Below, piece by piece: positions 13,574 through 22,129 of a stretch of 34,174 nt of DNA (its first letter is position 1; each line of letters begins with the position of its first letter). A program made the position numbers and the translations under genes. This DNA is from Mariaggregatimicrobium sp964498785. Its GTDB lineage: Bacteria; Zhuqueibacterota; Zhuqueibacteria; Thermofontimicrobiales; Thiofontviventaceae. Where the stretch lies: the NCBI GenBank assembly GCA_964498785.1, contig CAZCJL010000071.1, positions 1 through 34,174 of the forward strand, written 5' to 3'. The notes under the pieces are model-generated. The model saw only the letters and a list, made by a program, of their open reading frames with translations, did not search any database and was not told the origin of the DNA.

Positions 13574-14851
13574 TCAATCTGAAACTCGTTTGAACATGGC
13601 GACCGCATTTCCTGACTTTTTGATTGTTGCATCAATTCCCATTTTGCTGCCTGTGCTTTTCATCCCGTGTTTATGAGTTGCCGAGGGATCAAGCGAACTT
13701 GATGATTGGTTATTTAATACGATTAAATCCGAACCTGCCTGAAAGCGGGTCGCGATAGCCCATTCTACACTAAGCGGATCTTTTATATCGATATCTTCGT
13801 CAACCACCACGCAATGTTTCAATGATTTATGAGCAGCAAATGCGGCCTGGATTGCTTTTTTTGCATCAGTTGTATACTGCTTTTTAATTTTGATAACCGC
13901 ATGCAACCACGCACATCCGCCTGGCGTGATATTAACGTCCAGACATTTACACTCTGTATTCACTTCGTTATAGATATCAATTTCTTTTGGCATTCCCATT
14001 AACATACGGTGTTCTGCTTGTCCTGGCAACAATGCGTGGTATATTGGATTTTTGCGAAAGGCTATCCGAGTTATTTCAATGACCGGTTGCCGTCGTACTT
14101 CATCCCAGGTCGAGGTGATATCAACAAATGGTCCTTCTTTGTCCGTCCTGCCAGTAAATTTACCTTCCAGAACAATTTCGGAGTCAGCGGGCACATTCAA
14201 ATCAACTGTTTTGCAACGCTGTAACATAATACGATCCAGCCGGGCAGCGAGGTCCATTTCGTTGACATTCATGTTGGGCGAACATGCGGCAGCTAATAGC
14301 ACAGCAGGCGAAACACCAATGCATATAGCAACGTCCGCTTTCTCATCGCTATTTTTAAGGGCTGTATGCAGGCCCCGGTTTTCAACAACCCGAACTGTAC
14401 CCTTTGTTGAATTTATAATCATCAATCGGTGATAAGAAAGGTTTGCCCCAAACTGCGGATCGTTTACGATCCAAACACCGGCTGTTACATAAGGACCGCC
14501 ATCGCCTGAGTAATGGGTTAATATTGGCAATTGTCGCAGATCGACCGGGTTGATTTCTGACTCACCGTAGATAGTATTGCTTATTTCAATAGCAGAATTG
14601 CCATGTAACATTTTTTCGTTTAATGAATACAGGAAATTATCTGCTGGTATGTTCAAATATCTGGCATATTTTTCTCGGGTGCAAAATATATTTGCAGCTA
14701 CCGACATGGTGTTTACATTTTCAAGGAGCACCGATTTTGGTTCAAACCGAATAATAAATGAGGCTGCTTGAATGAACGGATTTATTTTTTGTGCAATGCG
14801 TTCCAGTTGTCCCCTTTTTTCTTCTTCAAGAACAGAGCTTCGAAAGTCCAT
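13574..14851 (-). CDS. ubiD: UbiD-family prenyl-FMN decarboxylase, candidate anhydromevalonate phosphate decarboxylase
   Basis: A 425-residue UbiD homologue. The start MDFRSSVLEEEKRGQLERI is the usual family N-terminus. Further family features are the RLMIINSTKGTVRVV and R-N-R-G-L-H segment, VLEGKFTGRTDKEGPFVD (acidic residues of the active site) and the C-terminal DPSATHKHGMKSTGSKMGID. UbiD enzymes decarboxylate unsaturated acids using prenylated FMN made by UbiX, which is encoded directly upstream. Family members act in ubiquinone, menaquinone and aromatic acid metabolism. In archaea a UbiD homologue decarboxylates trans-anhydromevalonate 5-phosphate. Position as the fourth gene after HMG-CoA reductase, mevalonate kinase and ubiX makes that last role the best inference. 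The gap to ubiX is 28 bases, and a strong terminator follows. Confidence 0.9.
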   Translation of the reverse strand: MDFRSSVLEEEKRGQLERIAQKINPFIQAASFIIRFEPKSVLLENVNTMSVAANIFCTREKYARYLNIPADNFLYSLNEKMLHGNSAIEISNTIYGESEINPVDLRQLPILTHYSGDGGPYVTAGVWIVNDPQFGANLSYHRLMIINSTKGTVRVVENRGLHTALKNSDEKADVAICIGVSPAVLLAAACSPNMNVNEMDLAARLDRIMLQRCKTVDLNVPADSEIVLEGKFTGRTDKEGPFVDITSTWDEVRRQPVIEITRIAFRKNPIYHALLPGQAEHRMLMGMPKEIDIYNEVNTECKCLDVNITPGGCAWLHAVIKIKKQYTTDAKKAIQAAFAAHKSLKHCVVVDEDIDIKDPLSVEWAIATRFQAGSDLIVLNNQSSSSLDPSATHKHGMKSTGSKMGIDATIKKSGNAVAMFKRVSD

Positions 14852-14879
14852 AAATATTATTTTTGGTTTAAAGGTGATT

Positions 14880-15434
14880 TTAATCCGGACTGAGTCCCCA
14901 GCGGCGATATAATTGATTGGGAATTTTCAACATATCAAGCACTTTACCCACAAAAAATTTAGTCATATCACTGATTTGTTCAGGTTTATGGTAATAGGCG
15001 GCAGTTGGTGGTAATATAATGGCGCCATTTTGGGATAGTTTAGTCATATTTTCCAATGCAATGGTAGAAAACGGAGTTTCGCGTGGCATTAAAATAAGTT
15101 TTGATCGTACGCGCAAGACATTTTCTGCGGTTCTTGTAATCAAGGAATGACTATAACCAGCCGCGATTGCTGCGAGGGTTTTCATGGAACAGGGTACTAT
15201 TACCATTGCATCCAAAATGAACGAGCTGCTATTAAAAGGGGCCATCTGATCAAATTCATCATAATACACGACAGATGGTGGTTTAACGTTCATACCCAAT
15301 TCGTGGCGAATAACCTGACGAGCATTGTCACTGATTATCCCATATATCGTGTGTCTGGTTGCACACAATTCTTCCAATAATTTAAATCCGATGGCTACTC
15401 CTGAAGCGCCTGTCATTGCTACTAATATTTTCAT
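14880..15434 (-). CDS. ubiX: Flavin prenyltransferase UbiX
   Basis: A 184-residue enzyme that joins dimethylallyl phosphate to reduced FMN, giving the prenyl-FMN cofactor of UbiD enzymes. It shows the family landmarks: the FMN-binding start MKILVAMTGASGVAIG, VVPCSMKTLAAIAAGYSHSL in the middle, then LILMPRETPFSTIALENMTK and IILPPTAAYY, and the closing RRWGL. The length is typical. The ATG overlaps the end of the mevalonate kinase gene by four bases (ATGA), with AGGTG upstream, so the two are translationally coupled. The prenyl donor, dimethylallyl phosphate, is linked to the same isoprenoid pathway, which fits the operon. Confidence 0.95.
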   Translation of the reverse strand: MKILVAMTGASGVAIGFKLLEELCATRHTIYGIISDNARQVIRHELGMNVKPPSVVYYDEFDQMAPFNSSSFILDAMVIVPCSMKTLAAIAAGYSHSLITRTAENVLRVRSKLILMPRETPFSTIALENMTKLSQNGAIILPPTAAYYHKPEQISDMTKFFVGKVLDMLKIPNQLYRRWGLSPD

Positions 15435-16393
15435 TTTTTATTCACACCTTTCAAAGTAGTCAAAAACGTTTGTTTAGCTCCGGCCTGGATTAATTTATCA
15501 GCTATTTTACCAGCTTTTGCGCGCGATTCTGCCAAAGCGACCATGCACCCACCTTTGCCAGCGCCGCATAATTTTGCGCCTAATGCGCCATTTTCCAGTG
15601 ACTGCCGGATAAGATGCTCCAGCTCAGGGGAAGATACACCTAATTCATCGAGTAATGATTGATTTAAATTCATTAATCGCCCTAATTTCTCATTCTGACC
15701 AAAACGAAGTGCATCCAATCCCTGATTTGATACAGAGCCGATAGCCTCGAAAATAGCTTTACATGAAGCTCTATTTTTTTTATATCGCTCCGCCACATTT
15801 TTAACAATGCTAGCTGTATTTTTGCCAATTCCGGTATCACCAATCACAAAGTGGAAAGTTTTTGAACGGAACATACTGAATCCACGCTCTTTTTGAAATA
15901 AAATAGGGCTTTCCAGGGAAATTACAGCATTATCAATCCCACTGGGTGTTCCATGATGGAATTTTTCCAATTCATACGATAAATCGATCAGTAAAGATTG
16001 GGCTAAATCTTTGTCTAAAAATTGATAAAGTGCCTTGATCAGGCTAACACTAATTGCGGCGCTGCTTCCCATACCTCGCGCAATTGGGATGTCTGATGAA
16101 AGCGACAGCCTCCACCCTTTGTACGGATATTGCGAACGTGTTTTATCCTTAACAAGTTGAATTGCCTTTGCGATATGTTCTATCTTTTTTGGTACGGATT
16201 TTTTTTTGAAAGAGTACTCAATGTCAAGGTCATTTGCCCGAATTACAGGAACATCCGAATTTGAATCGGTCTTAATAGTCACGAATGCTCTAACGTCATT
16301 CACAGGAATTGCAATCGCCGGTTTATTATAAACAACCGCATGCTCTCCGAGGAGAATAATTTTGGCAGGTGCAGAGGCTTTCCATTCTTTCAT
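15431..16393 (-). CDS. mvk: Mevalonate kinase (GHMP family)
   Basis: A 320-residue GHMP kinase that phosphorylates mevalonate to mevalonate 5-phosphate. Motif 1 is APAKIILLGEHAVVYNKPAI at 8-27. The ATP-binding glycine/serine loop PIARGMGSSAAISVSLI lies near residue 105, FHHGTPSGIDNAV follows, and the C-terminal motif KLCGAGKGGCMVAL is near residue 280. The GEHAVV plus TPSGIDN pattern distinguishes mevalonate kinase from phosphomevalonate kinase and diphosphomevalonate decarboxylase. The gene starts six bases after the HMG-CoA reductase stop and overlaps ubiX by four. Neither phosphomevalonate kinase nor diphosphomevalonate decarboxylase is in the window. Confidence 0.93.
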   Translation of the reverse strand: MKEWKASAPAKIILLGEHAVVYNKPAIAIPVNDVRAFVTIKTDSNSDVPVIRANDLDIEYSFKKKSVPKKIEHIAKAIQLVKDKTRSQYPYKGWRLSLSSDIPIARGMGSSAAISVSLIKALYQFLDKDLAQSLLIDLSYELEKFHHGTPSGIDNAVISLESPILFQKERGFSMFRSKTFHFVIGDTGIGKNTASIVKNVAERYKKNRASCKAIFEAIGSVSNQGLDALRFGQNEKLGRLMNLNQSLLDELGVSSPELEHLIRQSLENGALGAKLCGAGKGGCMVALAESRAKAGKIADKLIQAGAKQTFLTTLKGVNKK

Positions 16394-16399
16394 AAAATT

Positions 16400-17764
16400 T
16401 TATTTTTTCTCACGTTCTTTTTTTTCTTCTTCCAGTTGTTTTGTTAAAAGTGGTTTTAAAATTTGCTTTGCCCGGTCATAACGCACTCGACCTTCATGCG
16501 CCATTTGATTAGCCACCTTAATGGCCAGTTCACCAAATGCTCCGGCAAAAATAGCGACATTTCGCGCGTGGAGAGTCATGTGTCCTTTTTGGATGCCTTC
16601 TGTAGCTAATGTCCATACGGCGGCAAAATTTTGTATTAATCCTGCGGCGGCAACAACTTTGGCAAGTTCCATACTGGTTTCAACCTTCATAACTTTCAGG
16701 AGAATTTTAACTCCCGGATGCAAATTAGTCACACCGCCGACAATTCCGACAGCCATTGGTATTTCAAGCTCGCCAATAAAACGTCCCCTGTCATCACGAT
16801 AATATTTACTAACAGATCGGTATCTGCCATCCCGCGCCGCGTAAGCATGTACACCGGCTTCAACGGCACGCCAATCATTTCCGGTGGCAATTAACACGCC
16901 ATCGATGCCATTCATTACGCCTTTATTGTGCGTGGTTGCTCGATGTGGATCTGCATCTGCAAAATGATATGCTTTAATAATACGATCTGCTGCCTCGTCG
17001 CCGCTGTAACCGGCTCTGGCAAGGCAATCGACATTATCCAGAACAAACTTTACTTTTACCATGCGTTTGTCAGCAAAATTCGAAACAATCTGACAAATCA
17101 CGTTGCCATCGGCAATTTCAGCCATGATCGGTCCCAGGGTTTCGGCCATTGTATTCACTACATTTGCACCCATCGCATCACGGGTGTCAACCAGAATGTG
17201 AACAATAATCATTGTTCCGCTCTCTGTTTCTAACAACCGAACCTCAATATCACGAGCGCCGCCACCCAGTTCTACAAGAACCGGGTCTTGTTTATTTGCC
17301 AAACGAAGCAGATCTTCCTTTTTTTCTTCAATGCGTTTTTTCCCGGCCTCCGGATCCGAAGAATCCACAATTTGAACCTGGCTAATCATTATCGGGTCTG
17401 TGGATTCAGCAGTAAGAAGACCATTTTCCCGAATCAAACGTGCAGCATTGCTGGCTGCTGCAATAACAGAAGATTCTTCTACAACCATTGGAATAATATA
17501 ATCTTTGTTATTTAATCTAAAATTCACAGCCAGTCCGATTGGTAAACCAAATACGCCAACAGCATTTTCAATCATCACGTCTGCTAACTCAGCCGTTAAT
17601 GTTTCCTTTTTTAACATCCACTTTTCTTTAGTGCTCAATTGATAAAAATCATCAAGCTTTTCCAATCTTTGAGAAATATCTAATTTATAAAATCCGGGAA
17701 GTCGTGAGCTTTTTCCATTGACACTAACTTCATCTATTTTTGATAACTTATCTACGGAACTCAT
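16400..17764 (-). CDS. mvaA: Hydroxymethylglutaryl-CoA reductase, class II type
   Basis: A 454-residue soluble HMG-CoA reductase. It reduces HMG-CoA to mevalonate in biosynthesis; some class II enzymes run the other way. Catalytic residues are visible: Glu96/97 in MVVEESSVIAAAS, Lys281 in THNKGVMNGI, Asp297 in ATGNDWRAVEAG and His399 in MTLHARNVA. The cofactor-binding DAMGANVVNT is at 196-205. There is no membrane region, and the C-terminal tail is Lys/Glu-rich. GAGGGAT nine bases before the ATG supports the start. It is the first gene of the operon mvaA-mvk-ubiX-ubiD, so it likely feeds isoprenoid synthesis. Preference for NADH or NADPH cannot be told by eye. Confidence 0.95.
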   Translation of the reverse strand: MSSVDKLSKIDEVSVNGKSSRLPGFYKLDISQRLEKLDDFYQLSTKEKWMLKKETLTAELADVMIENAVGVFGLPIGLAVNFRLNNKDYIIPMVVEESSVIAAASNAARLIRENGLLTAESTDPIMISQVQIVDSSDPEAGKKRIEEKKEDLLRLANKQDPVLVELGGGARDIEVRLLETESGTMIIVHILVDTRDAMGANVVNTMAETLGPIMAEIADGNVICQIVSNFADKRMVKVKFVLDNVDCLARAGYSGDEAADRIIKAYHFADADPHRATTHNKGVMNGIDGVLIATGNDWRAVEAGVHAYAARDGRYRSVSKYYRDDRGRFIGELEIPMAVGIVGGVTNLHPGVKILLKVMKVETSMELAKVVAAAGLIQNFAAVWTLATEGIQKGHMTLHARNVAIFAGAFGELAIKVANQMAHEGRVRYDRAKQILKPLLTKQLEEEKKEREKK

Positions 17765-17874
17765 CGTTATAATCCCTCAGCAATTTAAATGATTTTTTTG
17801 AAATGTGAATTGTTGAAAGGTATGAAAAAAATAAATAAAATGCAAGTGGTTTGAATTAATTTTGGCAGCTTAGC

Positions 17875-20800
17875 TTATCTTACAACCGTCATCTTACGAG
17901 TTGTTTTGAAGGAACCTGCACGCATCTGATAAAAATATAATCCGCTTACAACAGGCACGCCGTCATTGTCTAAACCGTCCCAGGTTACTGTGTAAAACCC
18001 GGCTTCTTTTATTTCATCAATAATAGTCCGGATTCGACGACCAAGAACATTATAGATATCTATATTCACGTGAGATTGTACAGGAAGTTGATACCGCAAC
18101 AAGGTTATGGTATTAAACGGATTCGGATAATTGGGGAACAGGTTGAAATTTTCAGGCATTGGTGTTTCAACAGTAATCGGATGATGTGTTTTCTTTTTTC
18201 CGTTTTTGCAAATTTCTTCTATTTTATAATAAAACGTTTCGCCAGCAGTTACAGTTTCATCAATATATGAATATGACCCTTCTCCCACAATAACATCGTC
18301 ATTAATTTTAATAAAATTATCCATTGCCTGGCGACTGCGGTAGATATTGAAACCGAAATTTTGCATCTCATAACCGGTTTCCCAATAAAGCACAAGATAG
18401 CCTTTCGTATTACGCTCGGCATAAAAATTTGTCAATTCGACAAAAAGAGGAAGATAGCGGAAATCATTTTTACTTTTGATATATTCAGAAGCTTCCTCGT
18501 TTTGACCGATCGCTTTCATCCGCCAGAAATATGATTGCTGTTTTTCCAGTTTATTATAATTTTTTAGCTGATCACATCGAATGGACGTGTCAACATCCAC
18601 TGTATCACTTACAATAACGTTGCTAAATAGTGTATCTGTCGAAATTTGGACTACATACCGGTATGCGTCGCTGTCATCGGGGTTCAGTGAATCGATGCTC
18701 CATATAAATTTATCTTCTTCACACATTTCTTCCTGATTGATCGGAAAGATCAGTTCGGGAGATGGCAAAACAGCACGAGCCGGCTTATTCTGTAAATGCA
18801 CACACCATTTCACAGTGATTACAGTATCGCGATCAGAAATATAAACCTGTATCGAATCAGCCGAAAAAATGGAATCACGTGCAACATAAAAAAACGTTGA
18901 ATCGTTTTCAGTAACCAGCTCTTTCGCATTCATGAACCAACGAAAGGATAATGAATCTGCAAGCGGATTGTCAATCTTGGCTCCAAATTGGAGACTGTCT
19001 CCGCGAAAAATTGTTGTATCATTCGCGGGAAAACAGGAAATTAATTTTATCGGAATTCGCGGTCGATCATTCCAGAGACGCCAATTATATGAGCGACTCG
19101 TATCATTGATCATATCAATCACAAAAATCTGAATGGTATCGATTTTTAATCCAACTGAATCGGGTTTATAAGTGTAAACCGAATCAGAATGATCAAAAAT
19201 GAGCTTGCTGTTAAAAAACCACACGTATTTTAAAGAATCATTGTAACGGCCTGATGTTACTGACAGACGAAGAGAATCCCCTTTGGTGACAAAAGTATCA
19301 GCTTCCGGCAAAAATAGTAATTCATCAATAATTTTGCTGCTGGAATATTTGGAAATAATCCAGCGATTTGTTGCTATCGTATCCTGGTCAGCCCCATGAA
19401 TAGTAACCGCTAATGTATCCTTTTCCTGATATTTGTGTTTACAAAAATAGAGATAGGTGGAATCGTCGTCATTTTCGATAAGCTGCTCGTTCAGGAACCA
19501 TTTAAAATAAAGCGTATCGATATCGACATTGCTGATAATACTCTTAAATAATAATGAATCCTGAATTGCCAGTAAGGTATCTGATTTCGGATATATTTTA
19601 AATTCCGGCAACCGTTCTTCAGGCGTCGGTGGCAAAACATACCACGCAAATTCGATCATCGAGTCATGTTTAACATCCTGAATGCGAACATGAACCGTAT
19701 CGGCTGTACCGGAAGAATCGTTTTTAAAAAATGAATAGCTACTGTCCTGATTATTTTCAAGGAGGGAATCATTTTTAAACCATCGAAAAATAAGAGAGTC
19801 CTGTTCCTGATCTTGGACAACGACTGAAAAAACTAACGTATCTCCAAGGAATGAAAGAATTGTATCCCGGGGAAGATATGAAATGATCTCTGGCATATTA
19901 TTTTCTGGTTCATACTTTTCAACATACCAAATAATTTTTTTGTTATAATGTTTGGATGTGTCTGAAATTACGGTAAAAATCGTATCGATTCCATTTTTAT
20001 TTTGAATTGGGATAAAATTAAAAATCGAATCATCTTCTCCTGCAATCAACGAATCATTCATAAACCATTGAAAGATAATCTGCTGGGATATTTCCCCGGC
20101 AGTGTACACAGAAAACCGCAGTGTATCATTATACGAACATGCTGTATCCGTGCCTGGCGTGTAAGATTGAATTACAAGCACACTATCCTCGCCATCAGGT
20201 TGATATTGTGCGTCTATTTGCATGGAAGAGTCAATTAAAGAATCCGCATAGGAGATCGCAAGCGAATCAATTATCTCTCCGGAATCAGGAGCGATGTCCA
20301 GGAACAACGAATCATAGTTCGAACGAATCGATGTATCGCTTAACTGATAGCTCAATTCTAAAGAGTCAGCATCTGCATCATTTAGCGAATCTGTCTTGTC
20401 TAATGAACGATCTGACAAATATGTTTGGAGACTCGAATCTTGAATAAAAATATCTGAATAATTTTTAAATACAGAATGAATCAACATTGAATCTGTTGCA
20501 TTTGAATCGATGTGGATTGATTTCAGGTATGAATAGAGTGAATCATCATTATTCATATATTCGACAAAAGACGAGTCAGCATACATTGATAAATATCCAT
20601 TATATTGCAATGTATCAACTTTAAACGCCGAAGAATCCCCGCTCAATCGATAGACATAAACTCCTGCGCTATCAAAGACAATCGGTTTGGTTATAAACCA
20701 TGATTGTATCAGCATGGAATCACTTTTTACGTCGCAAATAACAGCCGTGACAGTATCGGTCGTATGGAAATCGTTTTTTGGTTTATATATGAAAGCCGTG

Positions 20801-21348
20801 TCGCCGGTAGATTTCAATAAAGACCAATTTTGAAACCATCGTATTTTAAGTAGTGTCTTACAATTTGTATCGATTGAAATTATTACTGAATCATTATGCG
20901 CCAATATCGCATTCGAATTTAAAAAAGTTTTGTTTTTTGTGAGATTAGTTCTTTTTGAAGACGATTCTTCATAAGATGAATCATTTTTAAAATCAGGGCA
21001 TATATTTACGGAGCCTATTTTATTAAGCGTCATAGAATCACAAGAAATCTGGAATTGATTAAATGATGTAAAACGAAACGGTAATTCAAAAGCGTTTCTA
21101 CTTATGAGATTCTCATCAGAACAGTTATCACCGGTTGAGTCAATTGGTATATATGCAAGTGATGAATCCTCTGGTTCGGAGTAATTTTCGATTTTTAGCG
21201 CTATTACATTTTCAGCGGAAATAGTTGCGGATGCACTAAAGGCAATTCTGGATGACATCATACAAATCGAAATGGACAATAAAAGGCTGACCACGCATTT
21301 TTTCGAAAATACATTACACCCTTTCATTTCGACGAAGCAAATGTGCAT
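17875..21348 (-). CDS. Large secreted repeat protein with FlgD-like C-terminal sorting domain
   Basis: A 1157-residue protein. GGAG seven bases upstream supports this start. A signal peptide with a long n-region reaches about residue 40. The body contains a repeated Ig-like unit recognisable by (F/Y)xWFxN: Trp at 171, 428, 523, 617, 710 and 804. The last five are 93-95 residues apart, each followed by an acidic Asp/Ser turn and a strand ending in a Trp near +45. Between the first and second copies (about 230-400) lies a region very rich in Asp and Ser. A fibronectin-like segment (about 864-965) and a second beta domain (about 970-1062) follow. The last ~90 residues (FPNYPNPFNTITLLRYQLP, then GLYFYQMRAG) are a FlgD-like or type-IX-like sorting domain. 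It is probably a surface or released protein; its ligand is unknown. Confidence 0.85.
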   Translation of the reverse strand: MHICFVEMKGCNVFSKKCVVSLLLSISICMMSSRIAFSASATISAENVIALKIENYSEPEDSSLAYIPIDSTGDNCSDENLISRNAFELPFRFTSFNQFQISCDSMTLNKIGSVNICPDFKNDSSYEESSSKRTNLTKNKTFLNSNAILAHNDSVIISIDTNCKTLLKIRWFQNWSLLKSTGDTAFIYKPKNDFHTTDTVTAVICDVKSDSMLIQSWFITKPIVFDSAGVYVYRLSGDSSAFKVDTLQYNGYLSMYADSSFVEYMNNDDSLYSYLKSIHIDSNATDSMLIHSVFKNYSDIFIQDSSLQTYLSDRSLDKTDSLNDADADSLELSYQLSDTSIRSNYDSLFLDIAPDSGEIIDSLAISYADSLIDSSMQIDAQYQPDGEDSVLVIQSYTPGTDTACSYNDTLRFSVYTAGEISQQIIFQWFMNDSLIAGEDDSIFNFIPIQNKNGIDTIFTVISDTSKHYNKKIIWYVEKYEPENNMPEIISYLPRDTILSFLGDTLVFSVVVQDQEQDSLIFRWFKNDSLLENNQDSSYSFFKNDSSGTADTVHVRIQDVKHDSMIEFAWYVLPPTPEERLPEFKIYPKSDTLLAIQDSLLFKSIISNVDIDTLYFKWFLNEQLIENDDDSTYLYFCKHKYQEKDTLAVTIHGADQDTIATNRWIISKYSSSKIIDELLFLPEADTFVTKGDSLRLSVTSGRYNDSLKYVWFFNSKLIFDHSDSVYTYKPDSVGLKIDTIQIFVIDMINDTSRSYNWRLWNDRPRIPIKLISCFPANDTTIFRGDSLQFGAKIDNPLADSLSFRWFMNAKELVTENDSTFFYVARDSIFSADSIQVYISDRDTVITVKWCVHLQNKPARAVLPSPELIFPINQEEMCEEDKFIWSIDSLNPDDSDAYRYVVQISTDTLFSNVIVSDTVDVDTSIRCDQLKNYNKLEKQQSYFWRMKAIGQNEEASEYIKSKNDFRYLPLFVELTNFYAERNTKGYLVLYWETGYEMQNFGFNIYRSRQAMDNFIKINDDVIVGEGSYSYIDETVTAGETFYYKIEEICKNGKKKTHHPITVETPMPENFNLFPNYPNPFNTITLLRYQLPVQSHVNIDIYNVLGRRIRTIIDEIKEAGFYTVTWDGLDNDGVPVVSGLYFYQMRAGSFKTTRKMTVVR

Positions 21349-21814
21349 AAACTGTCTCCAGATGCTTGATTTGTTGGAAATTAGAAAGAAGCGTTGAATG
21401 ATATTTGTTTTAATTTTCGTGTAGATTAATATTAGAGGATTGTATCAATTTTCTATAAATAAACCTCCGTTATTCATTCAAAGCTTTCTTTGTTCTCTGT
21501 TAAGAATTAAACGAAAAAATCAATAATATGTTTCTCAAGCTGATAAACAATAAACACTTTTTTTAACATATTCGTAATAAGTTATAATACAAAAAATTTA
21601 GATTTTGATTTTAACAATAATTATAATTTTCACATTAGAATATAAGAAATATTTCCGAAAAAATCAAGTCTTCAACTGACATTTTTATCCATTATAAAAC
21701 GCAATACGCCTAATCGCAGCGATATATGCCAAAAATTTCATTTTGTAATTTTCGTCAAGTAATTTTTCAATTTTTTTACAATTACAATTTTGTTCTTTAA
21801 TTTCAAGCACTAAT

Positions 21815-21830
21815 ATGATATTAATATCAT
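21815..21830. repeat. 16-base palindrome, possible activator site
   Basis: ATGATATTAATATCAT is a perfect palindrome located about 205-220 bases upstream of the sigma-54 promoter. That is a normal distance for an enhancer bound by a dimeric activator. AT-only palindromes arise easily in such DNA, so the role is a guess. Confidence 0.3.
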
Positions 21831-22033
21831 TTATATAATATTATTAAATACTTAAATTAAATTATTTGCTCCATTTTAATTTATAAATTGGCTCACTTGT
21901 AATTCGAAACTGTTATTGAAGATTACAATGTTTCAATAAGATTCAAATATTAACGCATTTATTTTAATTGGGAAATCATTTGTAGTTCCTTAACTTTAAT
22001 ATAATTATTGTGTTAAATTTTTATCATAAAAAT

Positions 22034-22049
22034 TGGCATGTAAATTGCA
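22034..22049 (+). promoter_or_regulatory. Sigma-54 (-24/-12) promoter of the OmpA-like operon
   Basis: TGGCATGTAAATTGCA matches TGGCAYG-N4-TTGCW without a mismatch, with GG at 22035-22036 and GC at 22047-22048, 12 bases apart. The predicted transcription start is about 22060, 70 bases before the ATG at 22130. The AT-rich upstream region is suited to DNA bending. Confidence 0.82.
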
Positions 22050-22129
22050 AAATGTAAATTACAAAAGTTATAACATCAAACATCGATTGAAAGATATAAT
22101 TATCTATTACCAAAAAGAGAGTAACCCTA

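Larger units (their letters stand above)
21349..22129. other. Long AT-rich divergent intergenic region
   Basis: These 781 bases separate the leftward 1157-residue protein gene and the rightward sigma-54 operon. I find no gene in any frame. Recognisable elements are a 16-base palindrome at 21815-21830, a consensus sigma-54 promoter at 22034-22049, and GGAG just right of 21348. The length suggests room for distant activator sites. The rest is AT-rich without obvious repeats. Confidence 0.7.
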
